Both the position numbers and the translations under genes were made by a program. The notes below the pieces were generated by a model. The model was not told the origin of the DNA, did no database searches, and worked only from the letters and a program-made list of their open reading frames with translations. From CAZAKO01 sp964546145 (GTDB taxonomy: Bacteria; Fidelibacterota; UBA2242), in the NCBI GenBank assembly GCA_964546145.1, contig CAZJIU010000007.1:1-49735 (forward strand): a DNA stretch of 49,735 nucleotides, given 5' to 3'. Positions 36,140 through 43,785 of this stretch are shown piece after piece (position 1 is the stretch's first letter; every line of letters begins with the position of its first letter).

Positions 36140-36601
36140 TTAAATTCTTTTGACTTTTAAGAGAATACTCTCTTTCCCGGTAATTTCGACCATTTCGCCA
36201 ACCTCAATCTCCTCATCGGCTTCAGCCTCCCAGTTGGTTCCATGGAATTCAACTTTCCCACTTTTTTTCTTACCAATCGCCTGGATGACTGTTGCCCGGT
36301 GACCAACAAACTCTTCGACATCTTTAGCTTCAACATTCTTCTGTTTCTCAAAACCTTTGAATATCTTGGCAGCCTGCCGGCGGAGAGCCAATAGTAATAC
36401 TACTGATGCAACTAAAAAGAGAAACAATTGCAGGTTCAATGACAGTGTTGGAATCAATAATACCAGCAATGCGACAATCCAGGCTCCAATCCCAAAAAAG
36501 GCGATAATCAGCCCGGGTAAAACTAACTCCAATAACAGCATTACCAGCCCGAGAATAAACCAGATGATTTCGGGACTAAAAAATTGCTTAATCGCTTCCA
36601 T
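36140..36601 (-). CDS. NfeD family membrane protein
   Basis: Short NfeD (153 aa). Three hydrophobic segments (about 12-30, 31-52 and 55-75) precede a C-terminal OB-fold of about 60 residues (FVGHRATVIQAIGKKKSGKVEFHG, then EVGEMVEITGKESILLKV). NfeD proteins partner SPFH/stomatin proteins, here encoded directly downstream. The pair is thought to organise membrane microdomains; its specific client is unknown. Confidence 0.93.
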   Translation of the reverse strand: MEAIKQFFSPEIIWFILGLVMLLLELVLPGLIIAFFGIGAWIVALLVLLIPTLSLNLQLFLFLVASVVLLLALRRQAAKIFKGFEKQKNVEAKDVEEFVGHRATVIQAIGKKKSGKVEFHGTNWEAEADEEIEVGEMVEITGKESILLKVKRI

Positions 36602-36634
36602 ACTTACCCCTCACATTTATTGTTACTGCTAACT

Positions 36635-37303
36635 TTACAACGAAATCGTGCTGCATGCAATCATTAATTGACCTGCATAATAAAAGGCCAAACTGATGCG
36701 ATTATAGGAAAACGAACGGCGAAACCGATGAACGGCCAGGATCAGGTCGGAAATATAAAACAGTCCTGCCCCACCTGAAATAAGGCAGGCCTGCCCCCGG
36801 TTAAAAAATTCTCCGAAATTTGTCGCAATCGCCCGATTAAGCATATAGGAAATAACGAAGATATACACTAGCACCGAGCCCCGCATTGATCCCAGTCCCG
36901 GATAGAGATATACATAAGCGGACGCTGCCAGAAACCCAATAATTATGAGTACATACCACGGCGCTGTGTTCCAATCCCCAAAGGAAGAGAACGTGACGGC
37001 GTATATCAGATTAGCCATTAAAAACAGGACCAATCCAAGTCGAAATTCACGAGGACGTTCCTGAAACATCAAAGCAATATCGCCGCCTAGCGAAAACACC
37101 AACGCAACCAGAATCCATAGTGAGTAAAACGCTGAAACATTCAGCCCAGCACACCATGCATAGATCACCAGGAACAGGATCAGTGCAGTGGCCAGCGGTT
37201 TAAGGATATATATTTGCTTTCTGGTTTTACGAATTTCAGCGCGGATCAGGAATATCACTGTAATGATCAGAATAGATACCGTGATATAGTGAACTAGATT
37301 CAT
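36635..37303 (-). CDS. YhhN family membrane protein (lysoplasmalogenase-like)
   Basis: Integral membrane protein of 222 aa from the ATG (a TTG two codons upstream is open), with about eight hydrophobic segments. TALILFLVIYAW, LVALVFSLGGDIALMF and the C-terminal GAGLFYISDLILAVHRF pattern mark the YhhN/TMEM86 family, some members of which hydrolyse the vinyl-ether bond of lysoplasmalogens. Plasmalogen metabolism in this organism is an inference. It is followed by NfeD after 33 bp, and the lysophospholipase gene is nearby. Confidence 0.85.
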   Translation of the reverse strand: MNLVHYITVSILIITVIFLIRAEIRKTRKQIYILKPLATALILFLVIYAWCAGLNVSAFYSLWILVALVFSLGGDIALMFQERPREFRLGLVLFLMANLIYAVTFSSFGDWNTAPWYVLIIIGFLAASAYVYLYPGLGSMRGSVLVYIFVISYMLNRAIATNFGEFFNRGQACLISGGAGLFYISDLILAVHRFRRSFSYNRISLAFYYAGQLMIACSTISL

Positions 37304-37317
37304 GAGCAAATTCCGAA

Positions 37318-38268
37318 TTACTCGTAGATTTTGCTCTTTACGACCCGATCGACATCTATTGGTACAACCACAATCTCGATCCGACGGTTAAAGGCTTTGC
37401 CTTCTTCTGTGGTGTTGGTTTCAATTGGATGAAATTCTGAATAGCCGGTAGCGGAGATTATTCTCGGATCAACCCCCAGAGTCTCGGTCAAGTATCTAAC
37501 CACGTTCGTGGCTCGGGTGGTAGATAACTCCCAGTTACTCGGAAAAGTCTTCTGTAATGCTTTCCCAATCGAAACATTATCGGTATGACCCTCGATTCTG
37601 ATCTGCTGCCCCTTTAACTCTTTCATGATGGGTGCCACCCGTGCCAGAATATTTTGCCCCTCCTTCTTAACATCCGCCTTTCCAGTATCAAACAGGATTT
37701 TTTCGACAATATTAACTGACAATTTATCCTGCAATTGGGTTATTTGAATTTGCCCATCCTGAATTTCAGATTGCAATTTCGAGACAAGATCATTGTAGGT
37801 GGTCGCCATATTTTTTATAGCGGTTTCCTTATCCCGAACAATGTCATCCAGTCGCTTTTGAAGCTCATCAACCGTACCATTAAGCCGCTGAATCTCCTGT
37901 TCATAGTCAACAATCTGATTTTCAAACTGCTGCTTATAGGCAGTCAAGCCAGCAATCATTTGGTCCTTTTCGGAGTCTTGGGCATTAATTGCATTCATCA
38001 ATTGATCATTATTCGCCTGCAGATCCTTGAGTTTAGCCGTCAAAGCTGTAATTTCGTTTTCGTGCTCCCTGATCAATGTTTTCAGACTATCAATATCTCG
38101 CTTGGCCTGTTCCAGTAAGTTACTGTATTCGACGGCTTTCGTACCTAAGGATTTAACCTCCCGCTGATAACGTCTCGCCTCAGCTTCAAGAACATTGTAC
38201 TTGCCGGTTGATACACAGGCCGACCAGCAGATACTGATAAAAATCATTGCTGTGAGTTGAATTTTCAT
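37318..38268 (-). CDS. OmpA family lipoprotein with coiled-coil spacer
   Basis: A 316-aa envelope protein with GGAGG before ATG. The signal peptide ends in a WSAC lipobox (Cys18), so it is probably a lipoprotein. A coiled coil of about 160 residues (EAEARRYQREVKSL to GQIQITQLQDKL) is followed by an OmpA C-terminal domain: ILFDTGKADVKKEGQNIL, IRIEGHTDNVSIG, NWELSTTRATNVVRYL and NRRIEIVVV. It would tether the outer membrane to peptidoglycan. It is the first gene of the run to YhhN, NfeD, SPFH and the lipase. Confidence 0.93.
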   Translation of the reverse strand: MKIQLTAMIFISICWSACVSTGKYNVLEAEARRYQREVKSLGTKAVEYSNLLEQAKRDIDSLKTLIREHENEITALTAKLKDLQANNDQLMNAINAQDSEKDQMIAGLTAYKQQFENQIVDYEQEIQRLNGTVDELQKRLDDIVRDKETAIKNMATTYNDLVSKLQSEIQDGQIQITQLQDKLSVNIVEKILFDTGKADVKKEGQNILARVAPIMKELKGQQIRIEGHTDNVSIGKALQKTFPSNWELSTTRATNVVRYLTETLGVDPRIISATGYSEFHPIETNTTEEGKAFNRRIEIVVVPIDVDRVVKSKIYE

Positions 38269-38551
38269 TTTTATACCTCCGTGAAGATTTTGCGGTTGTT
38301 TATTTCATTTGATACGTACAATAAGGCAGTTGGTAAGCAAGGTTTTTCTTTGGATTCACTACGAATTAAATTTCCAAATATTTTGATAATTCCAAAAGAA
38401 AAAATCATGTCTGTGGCTAAAAGACCGTGGCAATTATCAGCCTTGAAAAAATTTGGTTAACAAATTATCTTATCATGACAACAAATTTGACTGTCCAGAA
38501 TATCTAATTGCTCGTATATTTAAACTATAAATTTCAAACAAGGAGTCTATG

Positions 38552-38746
38552 ATGAAAAGAATCTACCGCTCTAAAACTGATCAGAAACTCGCCGGGATTT
38601 GCGGCGGACTTGGGGAAATATTCAATCTTGATCCAACTATTGTGCGCCTGTTATTCGTCTTTGTAGCCATTGCGACCGGTATCGCGCCGTTGGTAATTAC
38701 CTATATCGTTGGCTGGATCATCATCCCGGAAGGTAAGCCAGAATAA
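38552..38746 (+). CDS. PspC domain protein
   Basis: A 64-aa PspC-type protein. The second of two tandem ATGs is better spaced from AAGGAG. It shows the family pattern KRIYRSKTDQKLAGICGGLG, LDPTIVRLLFVFVAI and a second hydrophobic stretch ending GWIIIPEG. Stand-alone PspC proteins are membrane-stress or toxin-like factors. The gap before it (38269-38551, divergent from the OmpA gene) is AT-rich and I see no clear promoter there. The DUF554 gene starts three bases after its stop. Confidence 0.93.
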   Translation: MKRIYRSKTDQKLAGICGGLGEIFNLDPTIVRLLFVFVAIATGIAPLVITYIVGWIIIPEGKPE

Positions 38747-38749
38747 TTC

Positions 38750-39304
38750 ATGCTGGGCACTCTCATCAACACCGGCAGTGTGATTGTCGGCAGCACGATT
38801 GGCTTGATTTTACACCGCCGTCTACCATCGAAGATTACGACCATTGTCTTCCAGGGTATCGGGCTATTTACGCTCTTCCTGGGATTCACAATGGCAACGA
38901 AAACCAGCAATTATCTGATCCTGATTTTTAGTATAGTAATTGGCGCTATCATCGGTGAACTGCTTGACATTGACCTTGCCCTGAATCGCCTCGGCAAAGG
39001 ATTAAAAGAAAAAATCGGTTCGGACAATGCCAAATTTAGCGAAGGTTTAATCGCGGCGTTTTTACTCTTTTGCATGGGATCTATGACCATCTTAGGCACA
39101 TTCGAGGAAGGGCTGGGTAATAAACCGAACCTGCTACTGGCGAAATCNNNNNNNNNNNNNNNNNNNNNNNNNNNNNNNNNNNNNNNNNNNNNNNNNNNNN
39201 NNNNNNNNNNNNNNNNNNNNNNNNNNNNNNNNNNNNNNNNNNNNNNNGTCAATATGCTGCCGGGATTAGTAGTCGCGGTTATTTTGGCTTATCTATTTTT
39301 ATAA
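38750..39304 (+). CDS. DUF554 membrane protein (interrupted by an assembly gap)
   Basis: YqgA/YdfK-like DUF554 protein. The N-terminal half MLGTLINTGSVIVGSTIGL, GLFTLFLGFTMA and IVIGAIIGELLDID is typical, as are LLFCMGSMTILGTFEEGL and the final VNMLPGLVVAVILAYL. The middle is 100 N. The frame counts 184 codons, but the family is about 230 aa, so roughly 230 bp are missing. Function of the family is unknown; it is thought to be a transporter. Confidence 0.92.
   Translation: MLGTLINTGSVIVGSTIGLILHRRLPSKITTIVFQGIGLFTLFLGFTMATKTSNYLILIFSIVIGAIIGELLDIDLALNRLGKGLKEKIGSDNAKFSEGLIAAFLLFCMGSMTILGTFEEGLGNKPNLLLAKXXXXXXXXXXXXXXXXXXXXXXXXXXXXXXXXXXVNMLPGLVVAVILAYLFL
39148..39247. other. Assembly gap (100 N) inside the DUF554 gene
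   Basis: Exactly 100 N flanked by the two halves of one DUF554 protein. Against the family's usual length about 75 residues are missing where 33 are allowed, so the placeholder understates the gap, as it does in glpK. Confidence 0.98.
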
Positions 39305-39376
39305 TTATCCTTTTTTAGTACGTAGATTATTCTTAGTATCGAAAGAATATTAATATTTTGATAGATGCCCAACGGC

Positions 39377-40915
39377 TTAAAAGCAATCAAAGCTGGCTCG
39401 GCGTTCTCTGACAATTTGGTCGAAAAAGGATTGAAATTTATCATTGGCATCCTTAAGAAGATAGATTGCCGTTCCTCGTTCCCGACAATATTCGTTTTGC
39501 ACCGTGCCAACCAGCTGACAATGTTTGAAATAATTCACTAACCAATCCGGTTGATGACCGACATAGACCATATTGTTAATCTGCCTTTTATCGGGCAACC
39601 AGAAAAGGTAATCGGTATTGAAAGAGAAGGCTTCCGGCAGGCGATAGCGATTATAGTAATTAATCGCACCAACCTGCCCATAATTCTCTGTAAATATCAA
39701 GGTGGATCCCCGCTCATCTTCGGTTAGCAGATTGTATGCCTTGAAGGCTATCGCAGCTATCTCTTTCCAGCCCAGCATATCGGCAAAATCTTGAGGCAAC
39801 TGATGATTTTTACCATCTTCCCAGCGCAGTAATCCAAATTGCTCGTACTTTTCTCTATTGGCTATTATTTCAGCCGGACTCTGAAACGGCATCATATATT
39901 TCACTATTCCCAGAAATAGCACAATCCGGAGAATGATCAGCAATGCTATGGCAGGTTGCCACGGCTTCTTCAACACCTTTTCGAGATATACACTCCCCAT
40001 GGCAAACAGGACCGGGTAAAGTCCGACAGTATAATAACTTTTCGCTCTGAATAAAACATACAAGATTATAACTGTCAGATAAGTATACCCCACAAATCGG
40101 TAGGGTTGAAAAGGCTTGTAAAAAATCAGCGCCCAAAAGGCTAAAATGGTTAAGGACCCGATGAGCGAAAATTTTACCTGATCTATCAGAAAATCCAACC
40201 GCTTGACATGCACTAATTGAGTTTTACTAAGGGTCGTAAAATGATGAATTACGGGAAAATGATTTTTGATCTGCCAGATAATATTGGGCAGCAACATAAT
40301 CAGGCAAAGTACCAACGCTAAATAGAGAGCTTTTCGCTTATAAATAATCCGTTGTCGGGAAATACCAATTCCAACAAAAAGTCCAATTAGCAGAAAAAGG
40401 ACATTGTACTTGTTATACACTCCCAAGGCTATGATTATTGCTAAAAATATGAACCAGCCCGACTTTTCGGTTTTTAGATAGCGTATCAAACCATAGAAAA
40501 CCATCGTCCAAACCAGAAAATCGAAGGAGTTTGGTTGATATAAAACATTTACTCTCATTAGAATTGAAAAAATAAGGGAACTCGAGGTGAGAATTTTTGC
40601 CCAGAGTCTGCCGTCCAATTCTGCCACTATCAGCCAGGCAGTAATTATGGTCATTGCTCCAAAAAGTGCCGGGAAGAACCGGATCCAAAAGACTCCTCCG
40701 CCTAATAAATAGATAATTCTCGAAATCCAGGATGTAAAAGGCGGTACAGAAATATATCCGGCGGCTAAATGAAATGCCTGATCCAGATGTAAATATTCGT
40801 CCCGCTGTAACTCGTAAACCGGATTTACCAGAGAATATTGCAGAAAAAACTTTATTAAGACGAGAATCGCTAAGACCCAGTAATTTCTCAAGAAGGATTT
40901 GATTGCTGATCGCAC
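39377..40915 (-). CDS. Glycosyltransferase family 39-like membrane protein (ArnT/PMT type)
   Basis: Polytopic membrane protein of 512 aa starting with GTG. The first extracytoplasmic loop has RDEYLHLDQAFHLA, the acidic pair expected of the PMT/ArnT active site, then VPPFTSWISRIIYLLGG and FFPALFGAMTIITAWLIVAEL. About ten to twelve hydrophobic segments and a C-terminal extracytoplasmic domain of about 150 residues follow. It would transfer a sugar from a polyprenyl-phosphate donor to a protein or lipid on the outer side of the inner membrane. Acceptor unknown. The gene stands alone. Confidence 0.87.
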   Translation of the reverse strand: MRSAIKSFLRNYWVLAILVLIKFFLQYSLVNPVYELQRDEYLHLDQAFHLAAGYISVPPFTSWISRIIYLLGGGVFWIRFFPALFGAMTIITAWLIVAELDGRLWAKILTSSSLIFSILMRVNVLYQPNSFDFLVWTMVFYGLIRYLKTEKSGWFIFLAIIIALGVYNKYNVLFLLIGLFVGIGISRQRIIYKRKALYLALVLCLIMLLPNIIWQIKNHFPVIHHFTTLSKTQLVHVKRLDFLIDQVKFSLIGSLTILAFWALIFYKPFQPYRFVGYTYLTVIILYVLFRAKSYYTVGLYPVLFAMGSVYLEKVLKKPWQPAIALLIILRIVLFLGIVKYMMPFQSPAEIIANREKYEQFGLLRWEDGKNHQLPQDFADMLGWKEIAAIAFKAYNLLTEDERGSTLIFTENYGQVGAINYYNRYRLPEAFSFNTDYLFWLPDKRQINNMVYVGHQPDWLVNYFKHCQLVGTVQNEYCRERGTAIYLLKDANDKFQSFFDQIVRERRASFDCF

Positions 40916-41020
40916 TGGATGGATACCTTAAAATTTATTAATAGCCTTAGGTTTACACAGCGGAAATTTACTTCTGCAAATTAGACAAAACAAACATGTA
41001 TATAGTAGAGAATATAGGAC

Positions 41021-41302
41021 TTGTAAATCCTGCCATAAGTGATTATACTATAACGTCATGAAGATTAGCGCCCGACTTGATCCTGCATTTCTGACCAGAA
41101 AAATACTTCTTGGATTGTCTGGATGAATAAGATAAGCTCTGTTGAAGGCTGTAATCACTCGTTATCCGAAAACCCAAAAATACTAGAATACCTTTCTTCA
41201 CCAATTATAAAAAACAATGATCTATCGTGATGCAAATGTCTGCAGGATAGTATCTAATATTTTGAGCTAAACAGAGGAATCAGTAGAGGAAGGAGTGGGA
41301 TA
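41021..41302 (+). promoter_or_regulatory. Promoter and long leader of the glycan phosphorylase operon
   Basis: TTGTAA (41021-41026), a 17-base spacer and TATACT (41044-41049) make a good sigma-70-like promoter. Transcription would begin near 41056, leaving a leader of about 245 nt. A 22-aa frame (41058-41126, MKISARLDPAFLTRKIL and so on) would start almost at the transcript's first base; I cannot tell whether it is used. CCAGA and TCTGG could form a stem within the leader. GGAG lies eight bases before the transporter ATG. The rest of the 387-bp divergent gap shows nothing I recognise. Confidence 0.4.
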
Positions 41303-42721
41303 ATGGATACGGTCAATCAAAAATTACCTTGGAAGGAAAAAATCTGTTACGGATTCGGGGATCTGGCGTCAGTACTATACTGGCAGACTTTTATGCTGTA
41401 CCTCACTTATTTCTACACTGATATCTTCGTAATTCCGGCGGGTGCAGCGGCAACCATGTTTCTGATAAGTCGAGTCTGGGATGGGGTCAATGATCCGCTA
41501 ATGGGTATTATTGCCGACCGCACCAATACCCGTTGGGGAAAATTTCGCCCCTATTTGCTCTGGATATGTGTGCCTTTTGCCGTTGTTGGAGTATTGACTT
41601 TCACCGTCCCCGACTTCGGGCTGACGGGTAAGGTGATTTGGGCCTATGTTACTTTTGTTTTGATCATGATGTTATATACGGCAATTAATATTCCTTACAC
41701 TGCACTGCTGGGAGTTATCTCCGCCAACTCAAATGAACGTACGGTTGTGGCTTCCGTAAAATTTATTTTCGCCTATGCAGCCGGGATTATTGTCTCTGCT
41801 ACCTTATTGCCAATGACTAAGGCTCTGGGCAGAGGGAACGACGCCCACGGTTGGCAATTATCATTCATGGTTTACGGAATTGCCGCGGTGCTTTTTTTCC
41901 TGGTTACTTTTACCGGAACCCGAGAGCGGGTTCAGCCGCCCAAAACCCAGAAATCATCAGTAAAGCAAGATTTATACGAATTATTAACCAACAAGCCCTG
42001 GCTAATTTTGCTGGCGACAACGATTACCTTTATCCTGTTCGTAGCAGTACGAAGCAGCGTAACCGCTCACTATTTTAAATATGTAGTCGGCGAACGAGAA
42101 GTCTCGCTACCGTTTGTAAAAACCAAAATATATAGTTTCGTAACTCTGGTATCGGCTTTTAATGTCGTGGGGCAAATTGCGTCATTAGTCGGAGTAATTT
42201 TAGTCGGCTGGATTGCCAAAATAATCGGTAAGAAGCGCGCCTTTATTTTCATTTTTATCATTGCCATAATGAGTACCGCTGCATTTTACCTTCTTAAGCC
42301 AAACCAGATAGCTTTGATTTTCCTCTTTCAGATTACCGGCTCGATAACCGGCGGACCATTAAGTGTGCTGATTTGGGCGATGTATGCCGATACTGCCGAT
42401 TATGCCGAATGGAAACGCGGTCGTAGGACAACCGGTCTGGTATTTTCCGCCTCCACAATGTCCCAGAAATTTGGCTGGGCATTCGGTGCATTTGTCTCCC
42501 TCAGTCTTATGTCTCAGTTAGGATTTCAACCCAATCAAGCCCAATCGGCGGCGAGTCTGCATGGTTTGATTTCACTTTTCAGTGTGATTCCAGCCGCCTT
42601 TGGTATATTAGCTATAATAATAGTCTACTTTTACCCCTTATCCGATAAACGAGTAGCGGAAATCGGGGCGGAGCTGGCTGAAAGGCGCAAGGAAGAAGGT
42701 AAAGAAGTTACAGATAAATAG
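41303..42721 (+). CDS. GPH-family (MFS) glycoside:cation symporter
   Basis: Membrane protein of 472 aa with about twelve segments, of the glycoside-pentoside-hexuronide family (MelB/LacS-like). The opening KLPWKEKICYGFGDLASVLY and the loop SRVWDGVNDPLMGIIADRTN with TRWGKFRPYLLW are its signature. It would import a short oligosaccharide with Na+ or H+. It is the first gene of an operon with GH130 and GH94 phosphorylases, which points to an oligosaccharide containing beta-mannosyl and beta-glucosyl or GlcNAc units. Confidence 0.95.
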   Translation: MDTVNQKLPWKEKICYGFGDLASVLYWQTFMLYLTYFYTDIFVIPAGAAATMFLISRVWDGVNDPLMGIIADRTNTRWGKFRPYLLWICVPFAVVGVLTFTVPDFGLTGKVIWAYVTFVLIMMLYTAINIPYTALLGVISANSNERTVVASVKFIFAYAAGIIVSATLLPMTKALGRGNDAHGWQLSFMVYGIAAVLFFLVTFTGTRERVQPPKTQKSSVKQDLYELLTNKPWLILLATTITFILFVAVRSSVTAHYFKYVVGEREVSLPFVKTKIYSFVTLVSAFNVVGQIASLVGVILVGWIAKIIGKKRAFIFIFIIAIMSTAAFYLLKPNQIALIFLFQITGSITGGPLSVLIWAMYADTADYAEWKRGRRTTGLVFSASTMSQKFGWAFGAFVSLSLMSQLGFQPNQAQSAASLHGLISLFSVIPAAFGILAIIIVYFYPLSDKRVAEIGAELAERRKEEGKEVTDK

Positions 42722-42750
42722 CTATTGAAAAATCGAAAGGAAATCTTGCA

Positions 42751-43740
42751 GTGCAAACAATCATTGGAGAGCCCTTGCCAAACCTTCCCTGGGAAAACCG
42801 ACCGGAAGGATGTACTGATGTTCTCTGGCGATACAGCCTAAATCCGATTATAAATTGGAATCCAATTCCCAAAGCTGCCCGAATTTTCAACAGCGCTGTT
42901 TTACATTGCAATAAAAAGTTTGTCGGCATATTCCGTGCCGATCAGCGCAACGGGCGGGCAACTCTTTTTGCCGGTCACAGTAGTGACGGCTTTAAATGGG
43001 AAATTGGTCCGGATCCAATTGATTGGCGCGACGAAAACGGCAATCCGAATCCGACTAGTTACAGTTACGACCCGCGACTGGTGAAAATTGACGACACCTT
43101 TTATATCGTCTGGTGCGACGATATGCATGGCGCCTCAATCGGATTAGGCAAAACTAAAGATTTCAAGACTTTTACCAGAATGCCAAATCCACTGATGCCA
43201 TTCAATCGCAACGGTGTCTTATTTCCACGCAAAGTGCATGGGAAGTACCTGCTGCTAAGCCGTCCCAGCGACAGCGGTCACACTCCATTCGGTGATATTT
43301 TTATAAGTGAAAGTCCCGATCTGATTCACTGGGGCAAACATCAATATGTAATGGGCAAAGGCGGCCAAGGCTGGTGGCAGGGTACTAAAATCGGTGCCGG
43401 TCCAATTCCCATCGAGACGACGGCAGGCTGGCTGCTGTTCTACCACGGCGTTTCGACAACCTGTAACGGCTTCGTTTATAGTTTCGGCGCCGTTATTCTG
43501 GATCTGGATAATCCCGGTAAGGTTCTTTATCGAACCCGTGATTATCTCCTGACCCCGGAAAAGCTATATGAGACAACTGGTTTTGTTCCTAATGTGGTCT
43601 TTCCCTGTGCCAATCTCTATGATGCCGACAGCGGTCGCATTGCGATTTACTATGGCGCAGCCGATACCTACACAGCAATCGCCTTTACCCAGGTTGATGA
43701 GTTAATTAATTATATCAAGGAAAATTCAGAAGTATTTTAG
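42751..43740 (+). CDS. GH130 beta-mannoside phosphorylase
   Basis: Cytosolic five-blade beta-propeller enzyme of 329 aa with GTG start behind AAAGGA. Family marks are FNSAVLHCNKKFVGIFRAD, SYDPRLVKIDD with the probable catalytic D107, and FNRNGVLFPRKV, SRPSDSGHTPFGDIF, GAGPIPIET and YHGV. The length near 330 aa suits beta-1,4-mannooligosaccharide or mannosyl-GlcNAc phosphorylases better than mannosylglucose phosphorylases (about 390 aa). It would release mannose 1-phosphate from a beta-mannoside. Exact substrate is inferred. Confidence 0.92.
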   Translation: MQTIIGEPLPNLPWENRPEGCTDVLWRYSLNPIINWNPIPKAARIFNSAVLHCNKKFVGIFRADQRNGRATLFAGHSSDGFKWEIGPDPIDWRDENGNPNPTSYSYDPRLVKIDDTFYIVWCDDMHGASIGLGKTKDFKTFTRMPNPLMPFNRNGVLFPRKVHGKYLLLSRPSDSGHTPFGDIFISESPDLIHWGKHQYVMGKGGQGWWQGTKIGAGPIPIETTAGWLLFYHGVSTTCNGFVYSFGAVILDLDNPGKVLYRTRDYLLTPEKLYETTGFVPNVVFPCANLYDADSGRIAIYYGAADTYTAIAFTQVDELINYIKENSEVF

Positions 43741-43785
43741 ATTTTAATTGCCAGACTATGGGCAAACTTAGCGGAGGATTCTTTC

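Noticed and set aside
38257..38460. 67-codon plus-strand frame before the PspC gene
   Set aside because: It starts antisense within the OmpA signal peptide, has no ribosome site in a sensible place and has no recognisable protein features.
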